Assembly (NCBI GenBank): GCA_016787065.1
Contig: JAEUVD010000008.1
Span: 62,001-126,000 of the forward strand
DNA: 64,000 nt
Direction: 5' to 3'
Source of the DNA: Chitinophagaceae bacterium
GTDB lineage: Bacteria > Bacteroidota > Bacteroidia > Chitinophagales > Chitinophagaceae
Shown here: positions 36,735 to 46,056 of the stretch, one piece after another
How the letters are laid out: each line of letters begins with the position of its first letter
How positions within the stretch are numbered: the stretch's first letter is position 1
Notes under the pieces: generated by a model
What the model saw: the letters and a program-made list of their open reading frames with translations, nothing else
Databases searched by the model: none
What the model was told of the DNA's origin: nothing
Made by a program: the position numbers and the translations under genes

Positions 36735-37471
36735 TACGTGCCTTAATCATCGATGATGAAACCCAAGCTCGAAAATTATTGAGTACTTTATTAAAACAAT
36801 GTTGTCCGCAAATTGAAGTATTGGAAGAATGTACTGATCTCCCGAATGGTGTTAAGGCAATTCGAAAGCTCAAGCCCGATTTGATTTTTTTGGATATTGA
36901 AATGCCGGGGCATAGTGGTTTGGAATTGCTCGATTTTTTTGATGAAAAGGAAATTCACTTCGGAATTATTTTTACAACGGCGTATAACGAATATGCCGTG
37001 AAGGCGTTTAAACTTTCAGCCGTAGATTATTTGCTTAAGCCAATTTCTGGAGATGAGGTGGTAGCTGCGGTGGAGCGTTTCGAGCGACGTTATTTTCAAG
37101 AGAAAAAAGAAATACCGATTTCAATGGAAAAATCGGAAGCTCCCATTGCAATTCCTGTAGGCCAGAGTATTCGATTTATTGAACCTCACGAAATACTTTA
37201 TTTGAAAGCAGAGAACACCTATACCGAACTGTTTTTGGTAGATCAGTCGAAGCTATTGGTAAGCCGTACGCTTAAAAATTTTGAAGAAGTGTTAAGTAAG
37301 TACCCTTCCTTCTTTCGTTGTCATAAATCGTATATGGTAAATCGAATGTATATTCAAGATTATGTGCGAAGTGATGGAGGGTATCTCATTCTGAAAAACA
37401 AAGTGGAAATACCAATCAGTTCCGAGAAGGTGGATGAATTTTTGGAAGGAGCTAAAATGGTGCGGCGATAA
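36731..37471 (+). CDS. LytTR-family response regulator
   Basis: A 246-residue partner of the propeller kinase; its ATG overlaps the kinase TGA (ATGA), so translation is probably coupled. The receiver domain has IIDDETQ, Asp55 in LIFLDIEMPGHSG, FTTAYNEYAVKAF and DYLLKPIS. The LytTR DNA-binding domain covers about 145-240 (IRFIEPHEILYLKAENTYTE, SRTLKNFEEVLSKYPSFFRC, HKSYMVNRMYI). The second pair of this type in the window differs in the spacer, which is acidic/basic here and Gln-rich there. Its regulated genes are not visible. Confidence 0.93.
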   Translation: MIRALIIDDETQARKLLSTLLKQCCPQIEVLEECTDLPNGVKAIRKLKPDLIFLDIEMPGHSGLELLDFFDEKEIHFGIIFTTAYNEYAVKAFKLSAVDYLLKPISGDEVVAAVERFERRYFQEKKEIPISMEKSEAPIAIPVGQSIRFIEPHEILYLKAENTYTELFLVDQSKLLVSRTLKNFEEVLSKYPSFFRCHKSYMVNRMYIQDYVRSDGGYLILKNKVEIPISSEKVDEFLEGAKMVRR

Positions 37472-37733
37472 CGCCAACGTTAAAAGACCCTTTGCCAAAG
37501 TAGCATTCGTTGTATGGTTATCAGAATATGCTGCTTATCAAAAACATTATTGGATAGGTTTAGCAGGATCATTCATTTGAAATAAACAGTTGTAGCGAAA
37601 TCGGCTTGTTTCAAACGTCGTTTAAAAATTTTGGCATTAAACCAGGTTTCAGGAAGCACCCTAACAATTCATAAACGATTTGGGGTTTCTCTTTTTATAA
37701 AAAAGTCAGAAGTTTGGGTTTCGAAAAAATACC

Positions 37734-39176
37734 ATGAAAAATCTAAGCCTGATTTTCCTCCTGAACTTTTTAACACTTGCTTCCTTCGCAAAAGATGGAT
37801 ATCGAGTGCAAGTTCAATTCACCGATGTGAAAGATTCACTGGTCTATCTCATGCATTTTAAAGGAAGAAGTGCGGATACGAAAAAGGATGACTCCGCACG
37901 ATTAGATTCCAAAGGCATGGTTACGTTTTCTTCAACAAAGAAAATTACAGGGGGTATTTATTTTATTTTGTTCTCCGGTCGAATGCCAAATCTAGAATTC
38001 ATTTTAAATAATGGCGATGAGCTAGCCGTAACTACTACTAAAATTAATCCTTACGCCAATATTCAGGTTAAGGGCTCACCGGAAAATGAACAATATTATA
38101 AGTACCAAAAATTTTTAATTAACTATGGTAAAGATTACAGAGCATTAGAAGAAAAGTTGAAGAAGTCGACCAATAAAAAAGATTCCGATGATGTTATAAA
38201 GCAACTCAACGAAAAGGGAAAAGAAATTCAAGCCTTTCGTGTTAACATCATAGAGGAAAAACCGACCTTATTTATTTCGAAATTATTCAAATCTATTAAG
38301 GACGTGGATGTACCAAAAGATTATCCGAAATTACCCAATGGCGAAAAAGATTCTTTATTTCCACAGCGTTTTTTGAAAGCTCATTTCTGGGATAATTTTG
38401 ATTTTAGTGATGCACGCTTTATCTACACTCCCGTGTATGATGGTAAGATGGATACCTACTTAGGGAGAATGGTTTACCCCTCGCCGGATTCGGTTAATCC
38501 GGAAATAGATATGTTACTGAAACGCTGTGAACCATATCCGGATATGTATAGGTACACCCTCGATAACCTCACAAATTGGACGGAAAAAACAAATATCATG
38601 GGCTTGGATGAATGCTATGTTCATGTTGTTGAAAATTATTTGATGAAAGGGAAAGCGCCATGGTTAGATAAAAAAACGTTAGACGAGAACTTTAAGAAGG
38701 CACAGGCTAAAGTGCCAAATATGATTGGTGCCAAAGCCCTCGATATGACGATGGTGGATACTAATAATAGCCACCCAACATCGCTCTTTTCAATTAAAGC
38801 AAAATACACGATACTCATTTTTTGGTCAACAGAATGTAGTCATTGCAAAGAAGAGTTGCCGAAATTCGATTCACTCTATCATGCTTATTTAAAGGGTAAG
38901 GATGCCAAGTTTTATGCGGTTGAAATTGATAACGATGTTACAAAATGGAAGAAATTTATTCGGGAGAACCACTTGAATGAAGGTTGGATTCATGTACATG
39001 ATCCAAAACATACGATAAATTTCAGATCCTTTTACGACGTATATAGCACGCCTACTTTATATTTGCTCGATACCAACAAGAAAATTATAGGTAAGCGACT
39101 AGATTATAAATCGTTACCGACATTCATTGAAAAGTTAGAACAACAACAAAAACAAGGAAACATTCAAAAGAAATAA
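37734..39176 (+). CDS. TlpA-like periplasmic thioredoxin-family protein with DUF4369/DUF5106-like region
   Basis: The product has 480 residues, with the signal peptide MKNLSLIFLLNFLTLASFA. Residues about 22-130 look like DUF4369 (YRVQVQFTDVKDSLVYLMHF, NLEFILNNGDEL). Residues 130-330 are helical, as in DUF5106. Residues about 335-475 are a thioredoxin fold with active site WSTECSHCKEELPKFDSLYH (CxxC = CSHC) and the cis-Pro loop YSTPTLYLLD. It is a probable membrane-anchored or periplasmic thiol-disulfide oxidoreductase or peroxiredoxin-like protein. It precedes a PPIase gene by 15 bases, so both may form an envelope protein-folding unit. Confidence 0.88.
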   Translation: MKNLSLIFLLNFLTLASFAKDGYRVQVQFTDVKDSLVYLMHFKGRSADTKKDDSARLDSKGMVTFSSTKKITGGIYFILFSGRMPNLEFILNNGDELAVTTTKINPYANIQVKGSPENEQYYKYQKFLINYGKDYRALEEKLKKSTNKKDSDDVIKQLNEKGKEIQAFRVNIIEEKPTLFISKLFKSIKDVDVPKDYPKLPNGEKDSLFPQRFLKAHFWDNFDFSDARFIYTPVYDGKMDTYLGRMVYPSPDSVNPEIDMLLKRCEPYPDMYRYTLDNLTNWTEKTNIMGLDECYVHVVENYLMKGKAPWLDKKTLDENFKKAQAKVPNMIGAKALDMTMVDTNNSHPTSLFSIKAKYTILIFWSTECSHCKEELPKFDSLYHAYLKGKDAKFYAVEIDNDVTKWKKFIRENHLNEGWIHVHDPKHTINFRSFYDVYSTPTLYLLDTNKKIIGKRLDYKSLPTFIEKLEQQQKQGNIQKK

Positions 39177-39185
39177 AAGAGAACA

Positions 39186-41153
39186 ATGCACATGAAGAAA
39201 TTAATGATCGTTTGTAGTATGATGGGTCTTTTCTCCCAAAACCTGAGTGCTCAGAAGAAAGACGCTGATCCCGTTTTATTTACCTATGGCGGACAACCTG
39301 TTGCAAAAAAGGAATTTCTGCGCATGTACACTAAAAACCTCAATACACAAAAACCCGATTTTAGTGAGAAGGCTGTTCGAGAATATCTTACCCTGTACAG
39401 TCGATTTAAAATGAAGGTGGCAGAAGCGCAGGCTATGAAACTCGATACATTGAAAAGTATTGATGGCGAGCTTACATCCTATAAAAAGCAATTAGCTAAA
39501 ACCTACTTAACGGATAATGAAGTGAAAGATAAGTTGGTGAAAGAAGCCTACGATCGTATGAAAAAGGAAGTTGAAGTAGCACATATTTTGGTAAGCTACC
39601 CGCGCGGAACGGATGATACCTTGGAGGCAAAAAACAAAATAGATAGCTTGTATCGGGAAGTTACCATGAATAAAGCTGATTTTGCTAAGTTGGCTAATCA
39701 ATATAGTGAAGATAAGCAAAGTGCAGTGAATGGTGGTAATATAGGGTATCTTACGGCATTGCAATTCGTTTATGCATTTGAGAATGATGCTTATAAAACG
39801 CCCATCGGGCAATACTCTAAACCGTTCAAAACCATCTTTGGTTATCATATCATCAAGAAACTGAACGAACGCCCGAATCGGGGCGAATTGCAAGTAGCTC
39901 AGCTTTTAATTCAAGTGCGCAAAAGCGAAGGAGAAGCCGGAGAGAAAGCAGCAAAACAAAAAGCCGATTCTTTGGTTGCCGTGTTGAGAAAAGGGGGCGA
40001 TTTCAAAAAGATGGTTGAACTGTACTCTGATGATAAATTCTCTAAAAATTCAGATGGTGAATTACCAAGTTTTGGTGTAGGTGCCATGGACCCAACCTTT
40101 GAAAATGCCGCCTTTGCGTTAAAAAATCCGGGTGATATTTCGAATCCTATTCTTACGAAGTATGGTTTTCATATTATTAAGCTACTTAAAAAAATACCAT
40201 TACGACCGTTGGATTCCATACGAGGTGATTTAACACGAAGAGTAGAAAAAGATGGACGTATGGATTTCGCTAAAGTGGAATATACGAATCGCACGAAAGA
40301 ACGTTTACAGTATAAAGAATTTCCGGAAGCGTTAACGCAATTAATTAATGGTATTAAAGATTCCGATCTTCAAAATGGTAACTTCAAAGCCAATGATTAC
40401 AAAAATTACACAAAGCCTTTGTTTGAAATGGCCGGTACGCAGGTAACTCAAAAAGATTTTGCCAATTATATCGAGGCTTACACGAAGGGTCGAATTTATG
40501 GAACAAAAGAATCTTCGTTGCGCAGTTTATTTAAAAATTATGCTGAAAAAGTACTTTATGATCATCAAGAGGAGAAACTTATGGAAGAGAACGAAGATTA
40601 TCGTAACCTCATCAATGAGTATAAAGATGGCATTATGCTTTTTGAACTTACCGATAGAATGGTTTGGAGTAAAGCATCCACGGATACCGTTGGTTTGAAG
40701 AAATTTCATGAAGCCAATTCATCGAAATATATATGGCCTCCAAGTTTGAAAGGCCGGTATTGGAAAACACAAGATGAGGAAACGATGAAATTATTGGTAA
40801 AGGAATTGAGTAAATCGCCGAAGCCCTCGCCAGATGATATTATGAAGGAGTTGAACGCTTCTGTGATCAAGGCTACGTATGAGCAAGGCAAATTTGAGCA
40901 AGGTCGTTTTCTTGACGAAATTAAAATGGAACCTGGTAAATTCTCGCAATATTTCAAAAACGATGATGGTTCTTACAGCTTGATGGATGTTGATGAGAAA
41001 TTTGATACCGGAACGGAAAAAACATTGAGCGAAGCTCGAGGTTTAGTGGTTTCGGATTATCAAGAATACTTGGAAAAATATTGGATTGCTGAATTGGAAA
41101 TGAAGTATCCAGTAAAAACGAATGAAGCAGTATTGAAGAGTATTATTAAGTAA
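39186..41153 (+). CDS. Periplasmic peptidyl-prolyl cis-trans isomerase (two parvulin domains, SurA/PpiD-like)
   Basis: The product is 655 residues from the ATG at 39186; an ATG at 39192 would give MKKLMIVC. The signal peptide ends near QNLSAQ. A helical chaperone region is followed by two parvulin (rotamase) domains. The first, at about 130-225, has VAHILVSYPRGTDDTLEAKN, NQYSEDKQSAVNGGNIGYL and FKTIFGYHIIKKL. The second, at about 232-335, has LQVAQLLIQVRKSEG, LYSDDKFSKNSDGELPSFGV and TKYGFHIIKLL. The remaining 310 residues are a long C-terminal region found in Bacteroidota homologs. It would assist folding of outer-membrane or T9SS proteins. A terminator follows. Confidence 0.92.
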   Translation: MHMKKLMIVCSMMGLFSQNLSAQKKDADPVLFTYGGQPVAKKEFLRMYTKNLNTQKPDFSEKAVREYLTLYSRFKMKVAEAQAMKLDTLKSIDGELTSYKKQLAKTYLTDNEVKDKLVKEAYDRMKKEVEVAHILVSYPRGTDDTLEAKNKIDSLYREVTMNKADFAKLANQYSEDKQSAVNGGNIGYLTALQFVYAFENDAYKTPIGQYSKPFKTIFGYHIIKKLNERPNRGELQVAQLLIQVRKSEGEAGEKAAKQKADSLVAVLRKGGDFKKMVELYSDDKFSKNSDGELPSFGVGAMDPTFENAAFALKNPGDISNPILTKYGFHIIKLLKKIPLRPLDSIRGDLTRRVEKDGRMDFAKVEYTNRTKERLQYKEFPEALTQLINGIKDSDLQNGNFKANDYKNYTKPLFEMAGTQVTQKDFANYIEAYTKGRIYGTKESSLRSLFKNYAEKVLYDHQEEKLMEENEDYRNLINEYKDGIMLFELTDRMVWSKASTDTVGLKKFHEANSSKYIWPPSLKGRYWKTQDEETMKLLVKELSKSPKPSPDDIMKELNASVIKATYEQGKFEQGRFLDEIKMEPGKFSQYFKNDDGSYSLMDVDEKFDTGTEKTLSEARGLVVSDYQEYLEKYWIAELEMKYPVKTNEAVLKSIIK

Positions 41154-41172
41154 TTATAAATAAATTCTTTTT

Positions 41173-41204
41173 AAAAGGCCATCTTCTCAAGAGATGGCTT
41201 TTTG
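41173..41204 (+). terminator. Intrinsic terminator after the PPIase gene
   Basis: AAAAGGCCATCT and AGATGGCTTTTT pair around TCTCAAG, with one unpaired G, and end in a T-run. Confidence 0.85.
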
Positions 41205-41234
41205 TTTATCTGGTAAGCAAGGAGTTTCTTGAAA

Positions 41235-41246
41235 GTAGCATGCTAC
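41235..41246. repeat. Perfect 12-bp palindrome GTAGCATGCTAC
   Basis: It sits in the convergent gap between the PPIase terminator and the ccmB stop codon. It has no flanking T-run. It could be a protein-binding site or chance. Confidence 0.4.
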
Positions 41247-41276
41247 CATCATAAATTTGAAATCGGATTAGATCGA

Positions 41277-41930
41277 TTATTCCTTCCAAAGAAAGGGAAA
41301 TAACACAACAGACAAAACCACCAACATTAAATCCATCGCTACAAGAATACCAAAGTATTTCCACCAGCCTTGCAAGGCGCGAAGTTCAAAAAGGGGTTGG
41401 GTTAGATCTGAAAGAAGAATGAGTTGCGGAACCACCAACGGAAAACCTAAAATAGCAATGAGTGCTGAGTTGCCACCAGCCATGCCGGCAATAGCGGAAA
41501 GCATGGTAAACAGCATAGCCAAACTAATTCCTCCGCTCAGTACCATTAATAAAAATTTCGCCGGATTGAGAACGGGATAGCCTAGAATTAGCGTGAAGAG
41601 AAGATAACTCAATAAACTCATGCCCATCATAAGCACAATATTATAAACGAGCTTAGCGAGAATAACTTCTACCGGCTTATGAATGGTATAATAATAAATA
41701 AAGCGAGCCTTGCTTTCCTGAAGAAAACTCTTGGCTACGGCATTCACCGAAACAAATAATAGAATGAGCCAGTATAGGGAATTCCAGGTTGTGCCTTCCG
41801 GTTTTTCTTGTAATAAGTTAATAGCCATAACCGAACTCACGAGATAGAGAATCAAACCGTACACGGAATATTTTTGTCGCCATTCGAGCAACAAGTCTTT
41901 CCTTAAAATAGTCCAGATTCTTGTAATCAT
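41277..41930 (-). CDS. ccmB: Heme exporter protein CcmB
   Basis: A 217-residue inner-membrane protein, the permease subunit of the CcmABCD system for cytochrome c maturation. About six hydrophobic segments are visible (LYWLILLFVSVNAVAKSFLQ, YNIVLMMGMSLLSYLLFTLI, LVAMDLMLVVLSVVLFPFLW). Family motifs include the N-terminal RKDLLLEWRQKYSVYG and the conserved segment LIAILGFPLVVPQLILLS. Its start overlaps the ftsK stop (ATGA-type overlap), which suggests co-transcription with ftsK. ccmA and ccmC are not in view; downstream on this strand there is only the convergent gap. Confidence 0.9.
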   Translation of the reverse strand: MITRIWTILRKDLLLEWRQKYSVYGLILYLVSSVMAINLLQEKPEGTTWNSLYWLILLFVSVNAVAKSFLQESKARFIYYYTIHKPVEVILAKLVYNIVLMMGMSLLSYLLFTLILGYPVLNPAKFLLMVLSGGISLAMLFTMLSAIAGMAGGNSALIAILGFPLVVPQLILLSDLTQPLFELRALQGWWKYFGILVAMDLMLVVLSVVLFPFLWKE

Positions 41931-44467
41931 AAAATGCCAATATTCCTAAGTATTTCTTCAAGTTCTGATTCGGTATGAATCATCAATTCACGTGGTTTTC
42001 CACCCATGGTAGCGCCAACAATACCGGCTGCTTCCAGCTGATCCATAATTCTACCCGCACGGTTATAACCTAAATTGAAGCGTCGTTGCAACATGGACGT
42101 TGAACCACTTCCTGAACTTACCACCAAACGAGCACATTGCTCAAACATCTGATCAACATCCTTCAATGATTTGCCCGAGTTAACAGCCATATCGCCACCA
42201 TCACTTCCTTCATATTCCGGTAGGTCGAAGGCCGTAGGGTAGCCTTGTTGAGAGCCTATGTATTCTACAATACGTTCTACTTCCGGGGTATCTACCAAAG
42301 CACATTGTAAACGCACCAGTTCGCTTCCATTTAAAATCAGCATATCACCTCGACCAATTAACTGATCGGCACCACCAGTATCCAGAATGGTGCGTGAATC
42401 AACTTTCGCAGAAACACGGAAGGCGATTCTACCCGGGAAATTGGCTTTGATGGTTCCGGTAATAACATTCACCGACGGTCGTTGTGTAGCGATAATAAGA
42501 TGGATACCAACGGCTCGAGCAAGTTGAGCTAAACGGGCAATCGGCATTTCCACTTCTTTGCCGGCCGTCATGATTAAATCGGCAAATTCATCCACCACCA
42601 ACACGATGAACGGTAAATATTGATGGCCTTTATTTGGATTGAGTTTACGTTTTATAAATTTCTCATTGTATTCTTTAATATTGCGCACACCGGCATCTTT
42701 CAATAAATCATACCGGTTATCCATTTCAATACAAAGCGCGTTCAGCGTGTTAATTACCTTCTTGGTATCTGTGATAATTGCTTCTTCTTCATTTGGAAGT
42801 TTAGCTAAGAAATGTTTCTCAATTAACTTGTAAATAGACAGTTCTACTTTCTTTGGATCAACCAACACAAATTTTAATTGTGATGGATGTTTCTTATACA
42901 GAAGGGAAACCAGAATGGTGTTAATACCTACCGATTTACCCTGTCCGGTTGCACCTGCCATGAGCAAATGCGGCATGGTAGCCAAATCAACCACATAATT
43001 TTCATTATCGATGCGCTTACCTAATGCTATAGGTAAACTATGCGTATTATTAATAAATTTTTCAGAAGCTAATAAAGTACGCATGGAAACTATTTGCTTC
43101 TTTAAATTCGGTACTTCGATACCGATTGTGCCCTTGCCCGGAATTGGTGCAATGATACGAATACCCAAGGCAGATAAACTCAATGCAATATCATCTTCCA
43201 GATTTCGGATTTTAGAAATACGCACTCCTTCGGAAGGAACAATTTCGTATAAGGTAACGGTAGGACCAACCGTTGCCGAGATTTTAGCAATAGAGATACC
43301 AAAACTTTTAAGGGTATTGATGATTTGGTTTTTGTTTTGTTCAAGTTCATTCTTATCGATAGAAATTTCTTCTATACCACGGTTTTCTAACAAATCCAAG
43401 GTTGGATATTTGTAGTTTCTGAGTTCGAGAGATGGGTCGTAAGGTTCTTGTGTAGCCACAGAAATATGAGCGTGAGCATCATCTACAACTTTATCGGATT
43501 CATGCGGAACCACTTCTAAGGTAAGATCTTCCGGTTGGTTATTACTACCTAAACTCTCTGTGGTTAATTCCAAGGGCTTTGAATCTATTACTTCCGTAAG
43601 CACCTCATTGGTTTCATCGAAGGTTTCATCTAAATTTTCCTCTTCAACGACCGTTGTTTCCTCATTCTTTTCAAAGAAGGAGTCTGGAACATCGAGCGGT
43701 ATTTCTCCCTCCCCAAAAGGATTTTCAGGAACCGGAATATTCGTTTCTACTTTGTCGGATTTTTTACGTTTAACGGGTTCTGGATTTGTGCTAACAGGTA
43801 CTTCTGTGTTCTGAATTTCCGGTGATTTCTTTTGAAGGAAGGAAAGATGAAAAATTGGATTGAAGAAGAGGATAACTAGAATCAGTATTAATCCGATAAT
43901 GATAAACAGCGTTCCTAATTCACCGGCTACGCCATTCAGAAAATGAATAATCGTATTGCCCATGGCACCGCCAAAAGCAAAACGATAGCGTTCTGCCGCA
44001 AAGAAATAAGATAAAATAGGTGACAGGGTTAGAATAAATAAGGTAGTATAGAAAAAAGTCCGTAAGGGAGATGCTATTCTGTAATTAAATAGCAACTTGA
44101 TTCCCCAGATGGCGAAAAAAACGGCAAGAAGAATAGATGAAATTCCGAAACCATTATAGATTAGCTGATGAGAAACCCAAGCCCCTAAACGGCCAGCGGT
44201 ATTCTGAATTTCCCCTTGATGGTTAAATAAAAAATCAAGGCTATGTTTTGATGAAAATACGGCATCCTGATCTTCTTGCCAAGTAAAAACATAAGACCCC
44301 AAACTCATTACCAAAAAAAGACTCAGTAATAAAAAGAGTGTCCCAACTATCTTTGGTAACCTCCCGTCTACTAGTTTTAATAACAGTGATTTTACTGATA
44401 TGGGATTATTGTTAGGATTGTTGTTCTTAGAGGCGTTGGAGTTTTTCTTTGCTGTACTTTTTGCCAT
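41927..44467 (-). CDS. ftsK: DNA translocase FtsK/SpoIIIE
   Basis: An ATP-driven DNA pump that clears chromosomes at the division septum. It has 846 residues from the ATG at 44467 (MAKSTAKKNSNASKN); a TTG nine bases upstream overlaps the promoter. Four or five membrane helices lie in the first 220 residues. An acidic linker (about 230-360) and the alpha domain follow. The motor has Walker A GATGQGKSVGIN and Walker B IVLVVDEFADL, plus IIATQRPSVNVITGTIKANF. The C-terminal gamma winged helix (SMLQRRFNLGYNRAGRIMDQ) recognises KOPS-like sequences. The length is normal for the phylum. ccmB follows with a four-base overlap. Confidence 0.95.
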   Translation of the reverse strand: MAKSTAKKNSNASKNNNPNNNPISVKSLLLKLVDGRLPKIVGTLFLLLSLFLVMSLGSYVFTWQEDQDAVFSSKHSLDFLFNHQGEIQNTAGRLGAWVSHQLIYNGFGISSILLAVFFAIWGIKLLFNYRIASPLRTFFYTTLFILTLSPILSYFFAAERYRFAFGGAMGNTIIHFLNGVAGELGTLFIIIGLILILVILFFNPIFHLSFLQKKSPEIQNTEVPVSTNPEPVKRKKSDKVETNIPVPENPFGEGEIPLDVPDSFFEKNEETTVVEEENLDETFDETNEVLTEVIDSKPLELTTESLGSNNQPEDLTLEVVPHESDKVVDDAHAHISVATQEPYDPSLELRNYKYPTLDLLENRGIEEISIDKNELEQNKNQIINTLKSFGISIAKISATVGPTVTLYEIVPSEGVRISKIRNLEDDIALSLSALGIRIIAPIPGKGTIGIEVPNLKKQIVSMRTLLASEKFINNTHSLPIALGKRIDNENYVVDLATMPHLLMAGATGQGKSVGINTILVSLLYKKHPSQLKFVLVDPKKVELSIYKLIEKHFLAKLPNEEEAIITDTKKVINTLNALCIEMDNRYDLLKDAGVRNIKEYNEKFIKRKLNPNKGHQYLPFIVLVVDEFADLIMTAGKEVEMPIARLAQLARAVGIHLIIATQRPSVNVITGTIKANFPGRIAFRVSAKVDSRTILDTGGADQLIGRGDMLILNGSELVRLQCALVDTPEVERIVEYIGSQQGYPTAFDLPEYEGSDGGDMAVNSGKSLKDVDQMFEQCARLVVSSGSGSTSMLQRRFNLGYNRAGRIMDQLEAAGIVGATMGGKPRELMIHTESELEEILRNIGIL

Positions 44468-44944
44468 GTGGCACAAACCTACATCAATTTCATAAAAAAT
44501 TCGGCACCTGCAAACGAAGAACGTTAATTAAAAATGAAATGAAAGATCAACTCATTACAATCAAAAGGAACGTTGCAGTGCAAAGCACCAATACTAGCTT
44601 TTTGATGATGAATTGGTACGGCATGAAATTCATCGGTTTAGCATATCGGTCTTGTTCGATGAGGGTCACATTTCCAAAGGTTTTCGTACCGCACCTTAGA
44701 AAATTATGGAGGAGAACTACTTACAAAATAAACATGATTTTGAATAAACAAGCTTTCAGGAATTGGGGGAATTGTAAGGTCGAATTTCAGGATAATCTTT
44801 CTATTAGGATTTCTCCTGAAAGTATTTTAGATTTGCCTAGTCCATTGTTTCTTGGAGGGAAATCTGTTCCATTTAGAACATGTTAAACCTCTATTTGAAT
44901 ACCATTAGTGACAAACAAAAAATAAAAACAGTAAGAGTAACAAT
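44468..44944. other. 477-bp gap between divergent ftsK and porP/sprF genes
   Basis: It holds the ftsK -7 element (TAGGTTTG, 44474-44481, minus strand) six bases before the ftsK ATG. A 145-codon plus-strand frame (44449-44886) spans most of it, but that frame begins inside ftsK, runs through the ftsK promoter and has a basic, low-order composition without a recognisable domain, so I do not call it. I found no tRNA-like fold, terminator or repeat. The promoter of the porP/sprF gene should lie in the last 100 bases, but I cannot place it with confidence. Confidence 0.5.
44474..44481 (-). promoter_or_regulatory. -7 promoter element (TAGGTTTG) of ftsK
   Basis: On the minus strand TAGGTTTG fits TAnnTTTG and is followed by TGCCAC and the ATG at 44467, so the transcript should start at or a base or two before the start codon. 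Confidence 0.6.
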
Positions 44945-45982
44945 ATGAAATTTCAATTACTTCGAAAAGCAATGATAGGGTTGGCCTTGATTAGTGCAAC
45001 TTGGCAATCTCAAGCGCAGGATATTCATTTCACTCAATTTGACGCTTCACCGTTAATTATTAATCCTGCTTTTACCGGTGCTTTTTCCGGAATGTACCGT
45101 GCTAGTGCGATTTATAGAAATCAATGGGGATCGGTAACTACACCATTTGTTACTTATTCGGCTACATTCGATGCGCCAATCACTCGAGACATTTCAAGAA
45201 ATGATTACTTGGCAGCTGGGGTTAATTTATATAATGATCGTTCCGGAGATGGTAACCTTACGAATCTTTCTGCGTTGGCATCTTTGGCTTATCACAAAGC
45301 CTTAGATGAGGATGGAAATAAGATGTTATCCGTAGGATTGCAAGGAGGATATTCTCAAAAAACAATCGATTTGGCTCGTTTGTATTGGGGGGATGAGTTT
45401 TATAATGGTGGTTTTCAACCTGGAACAACAGGAGAACAACTTAAACCAAAAACTAAATATTTTACCGGAAATGCAGGCTTGGCTTGGGGGCACCGTTTAG
45501 GAGATCGTTTTTCGTACCAATTAGGTGTTGCCGGTTTCAATTTGAATCAGCCACGTGAATCATTATTAAAGAAAAGTAATAATGAAGTAGGTTTAGGTAT
45601 GCGCATAAATGCACAAATTGGTGCTGATATTATGGCAAGTGAGCGTTTATTCTTGCGCCCGGCCTTCTTATTTCAAACGCAAACTTCAGCTCGTGAGATG
45701 ATTGCCGGAAATGAATTCTTATATATTGTTGGCCAATCTGTTATCAAATCCGACGCAACAAGCGTATTTGTTGGTTTGTGGGATCGTTTTGGCGATGCAG
45801 TTTTAGTAACCGGTGGTATTGAATCCCATGGTTTTCGCGTAGGAATTAGCTACGATTATAATACTTCAAGCTTGAAGGCAGTGTCAAACGGACAAGGTGG
45901 TTTTGAGATTTCATTACGTTATATTAAGCCGAATCCATTGGACTTTGCCCGCAGAGTTATCTTCCCTTGTGCTCGTTTTTAA
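44945..45982 (+). CDS. PorP/SprF-family T9SS outer-membrane protein
   Basis: A 345-residue beta-barrel with the signal peptide MKFQLLRKAMIGLALISATWQSQAQ. The family opening is clear: DIHFTQFDASPLIINPAFTG, GMYRASAIYRNQWGS, then alternating strands with SYDYNTSSLKAVSNGQGGFE and the terminal ISLRYI. PorP/SprF proteins are inner parts of the type IX secretion machinery, or partners that display SprB-type adhesins on the cell surface. The next gene, a PorE-like OmpA protein 74 bases downstream, commonly accompanies them. It may serve one of the secreted proteins in this genome, not necessarily those in this window. Confidence 0.92.
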   Translation: MKFQLLRKAMIGLALISATWQSQAQDIHFTQFDASPLIINPAFTGAFSGMYRASAIYRNQWGSVTTPFVTYSATFDAPITRDISRNDYLAAGVNLYNDRSGDGNLTNLSALASLAYHKALDEDGNKMLSVGLQGGYSQKTIDLARLYWGDEFYNGGFQPGTTGEQLKPKTKYFTGNAGLAWGHRLGDRFSYQLGVAGFNLNQPRESLLKKSNNEVGLGMRINAQIGADIMASERLFLRPAFLFQTQTSAREMIAGNEFLYIVGQSVIKSDATSVFVGLWDRFGDAVLVTGGIESHGFRVGISYDYNTSSLKAVSNGQGGFEISLRYIKPNPLDFARRVIFPCARF

Positions 45983-46023
45983 AAAATATATATAGTTAGT
46001 TTTCTTATTTTAAGAATAGCTGC

Positions 46024-46031
46024 TATATTTA
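46024..46031 (+). promoter_or_regulatory. Possible -7 element (TATATTTA) before the PorE-like gene
   Basis: TATATTTA lies 25 bases before the ATG at 46057 in the 74-base gap after the porP/sprF gene. The OmpA-family gene may therefore have its own promoter as well as read-through. Confidence 0.4.
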
Positions 46032-46056
46032 CGGCTATAAATAACATTTCCAAGAA

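Noticed and set aside
44449..44886. 145-codon plus-strand frame between ftsK and the porP/sprF gene
   Set aside because: It begins inside ftsK, passes through the ftsK promoter and start, has no recognisable domain or signal peptide and an odd basic composition. More likely chance than a gene.
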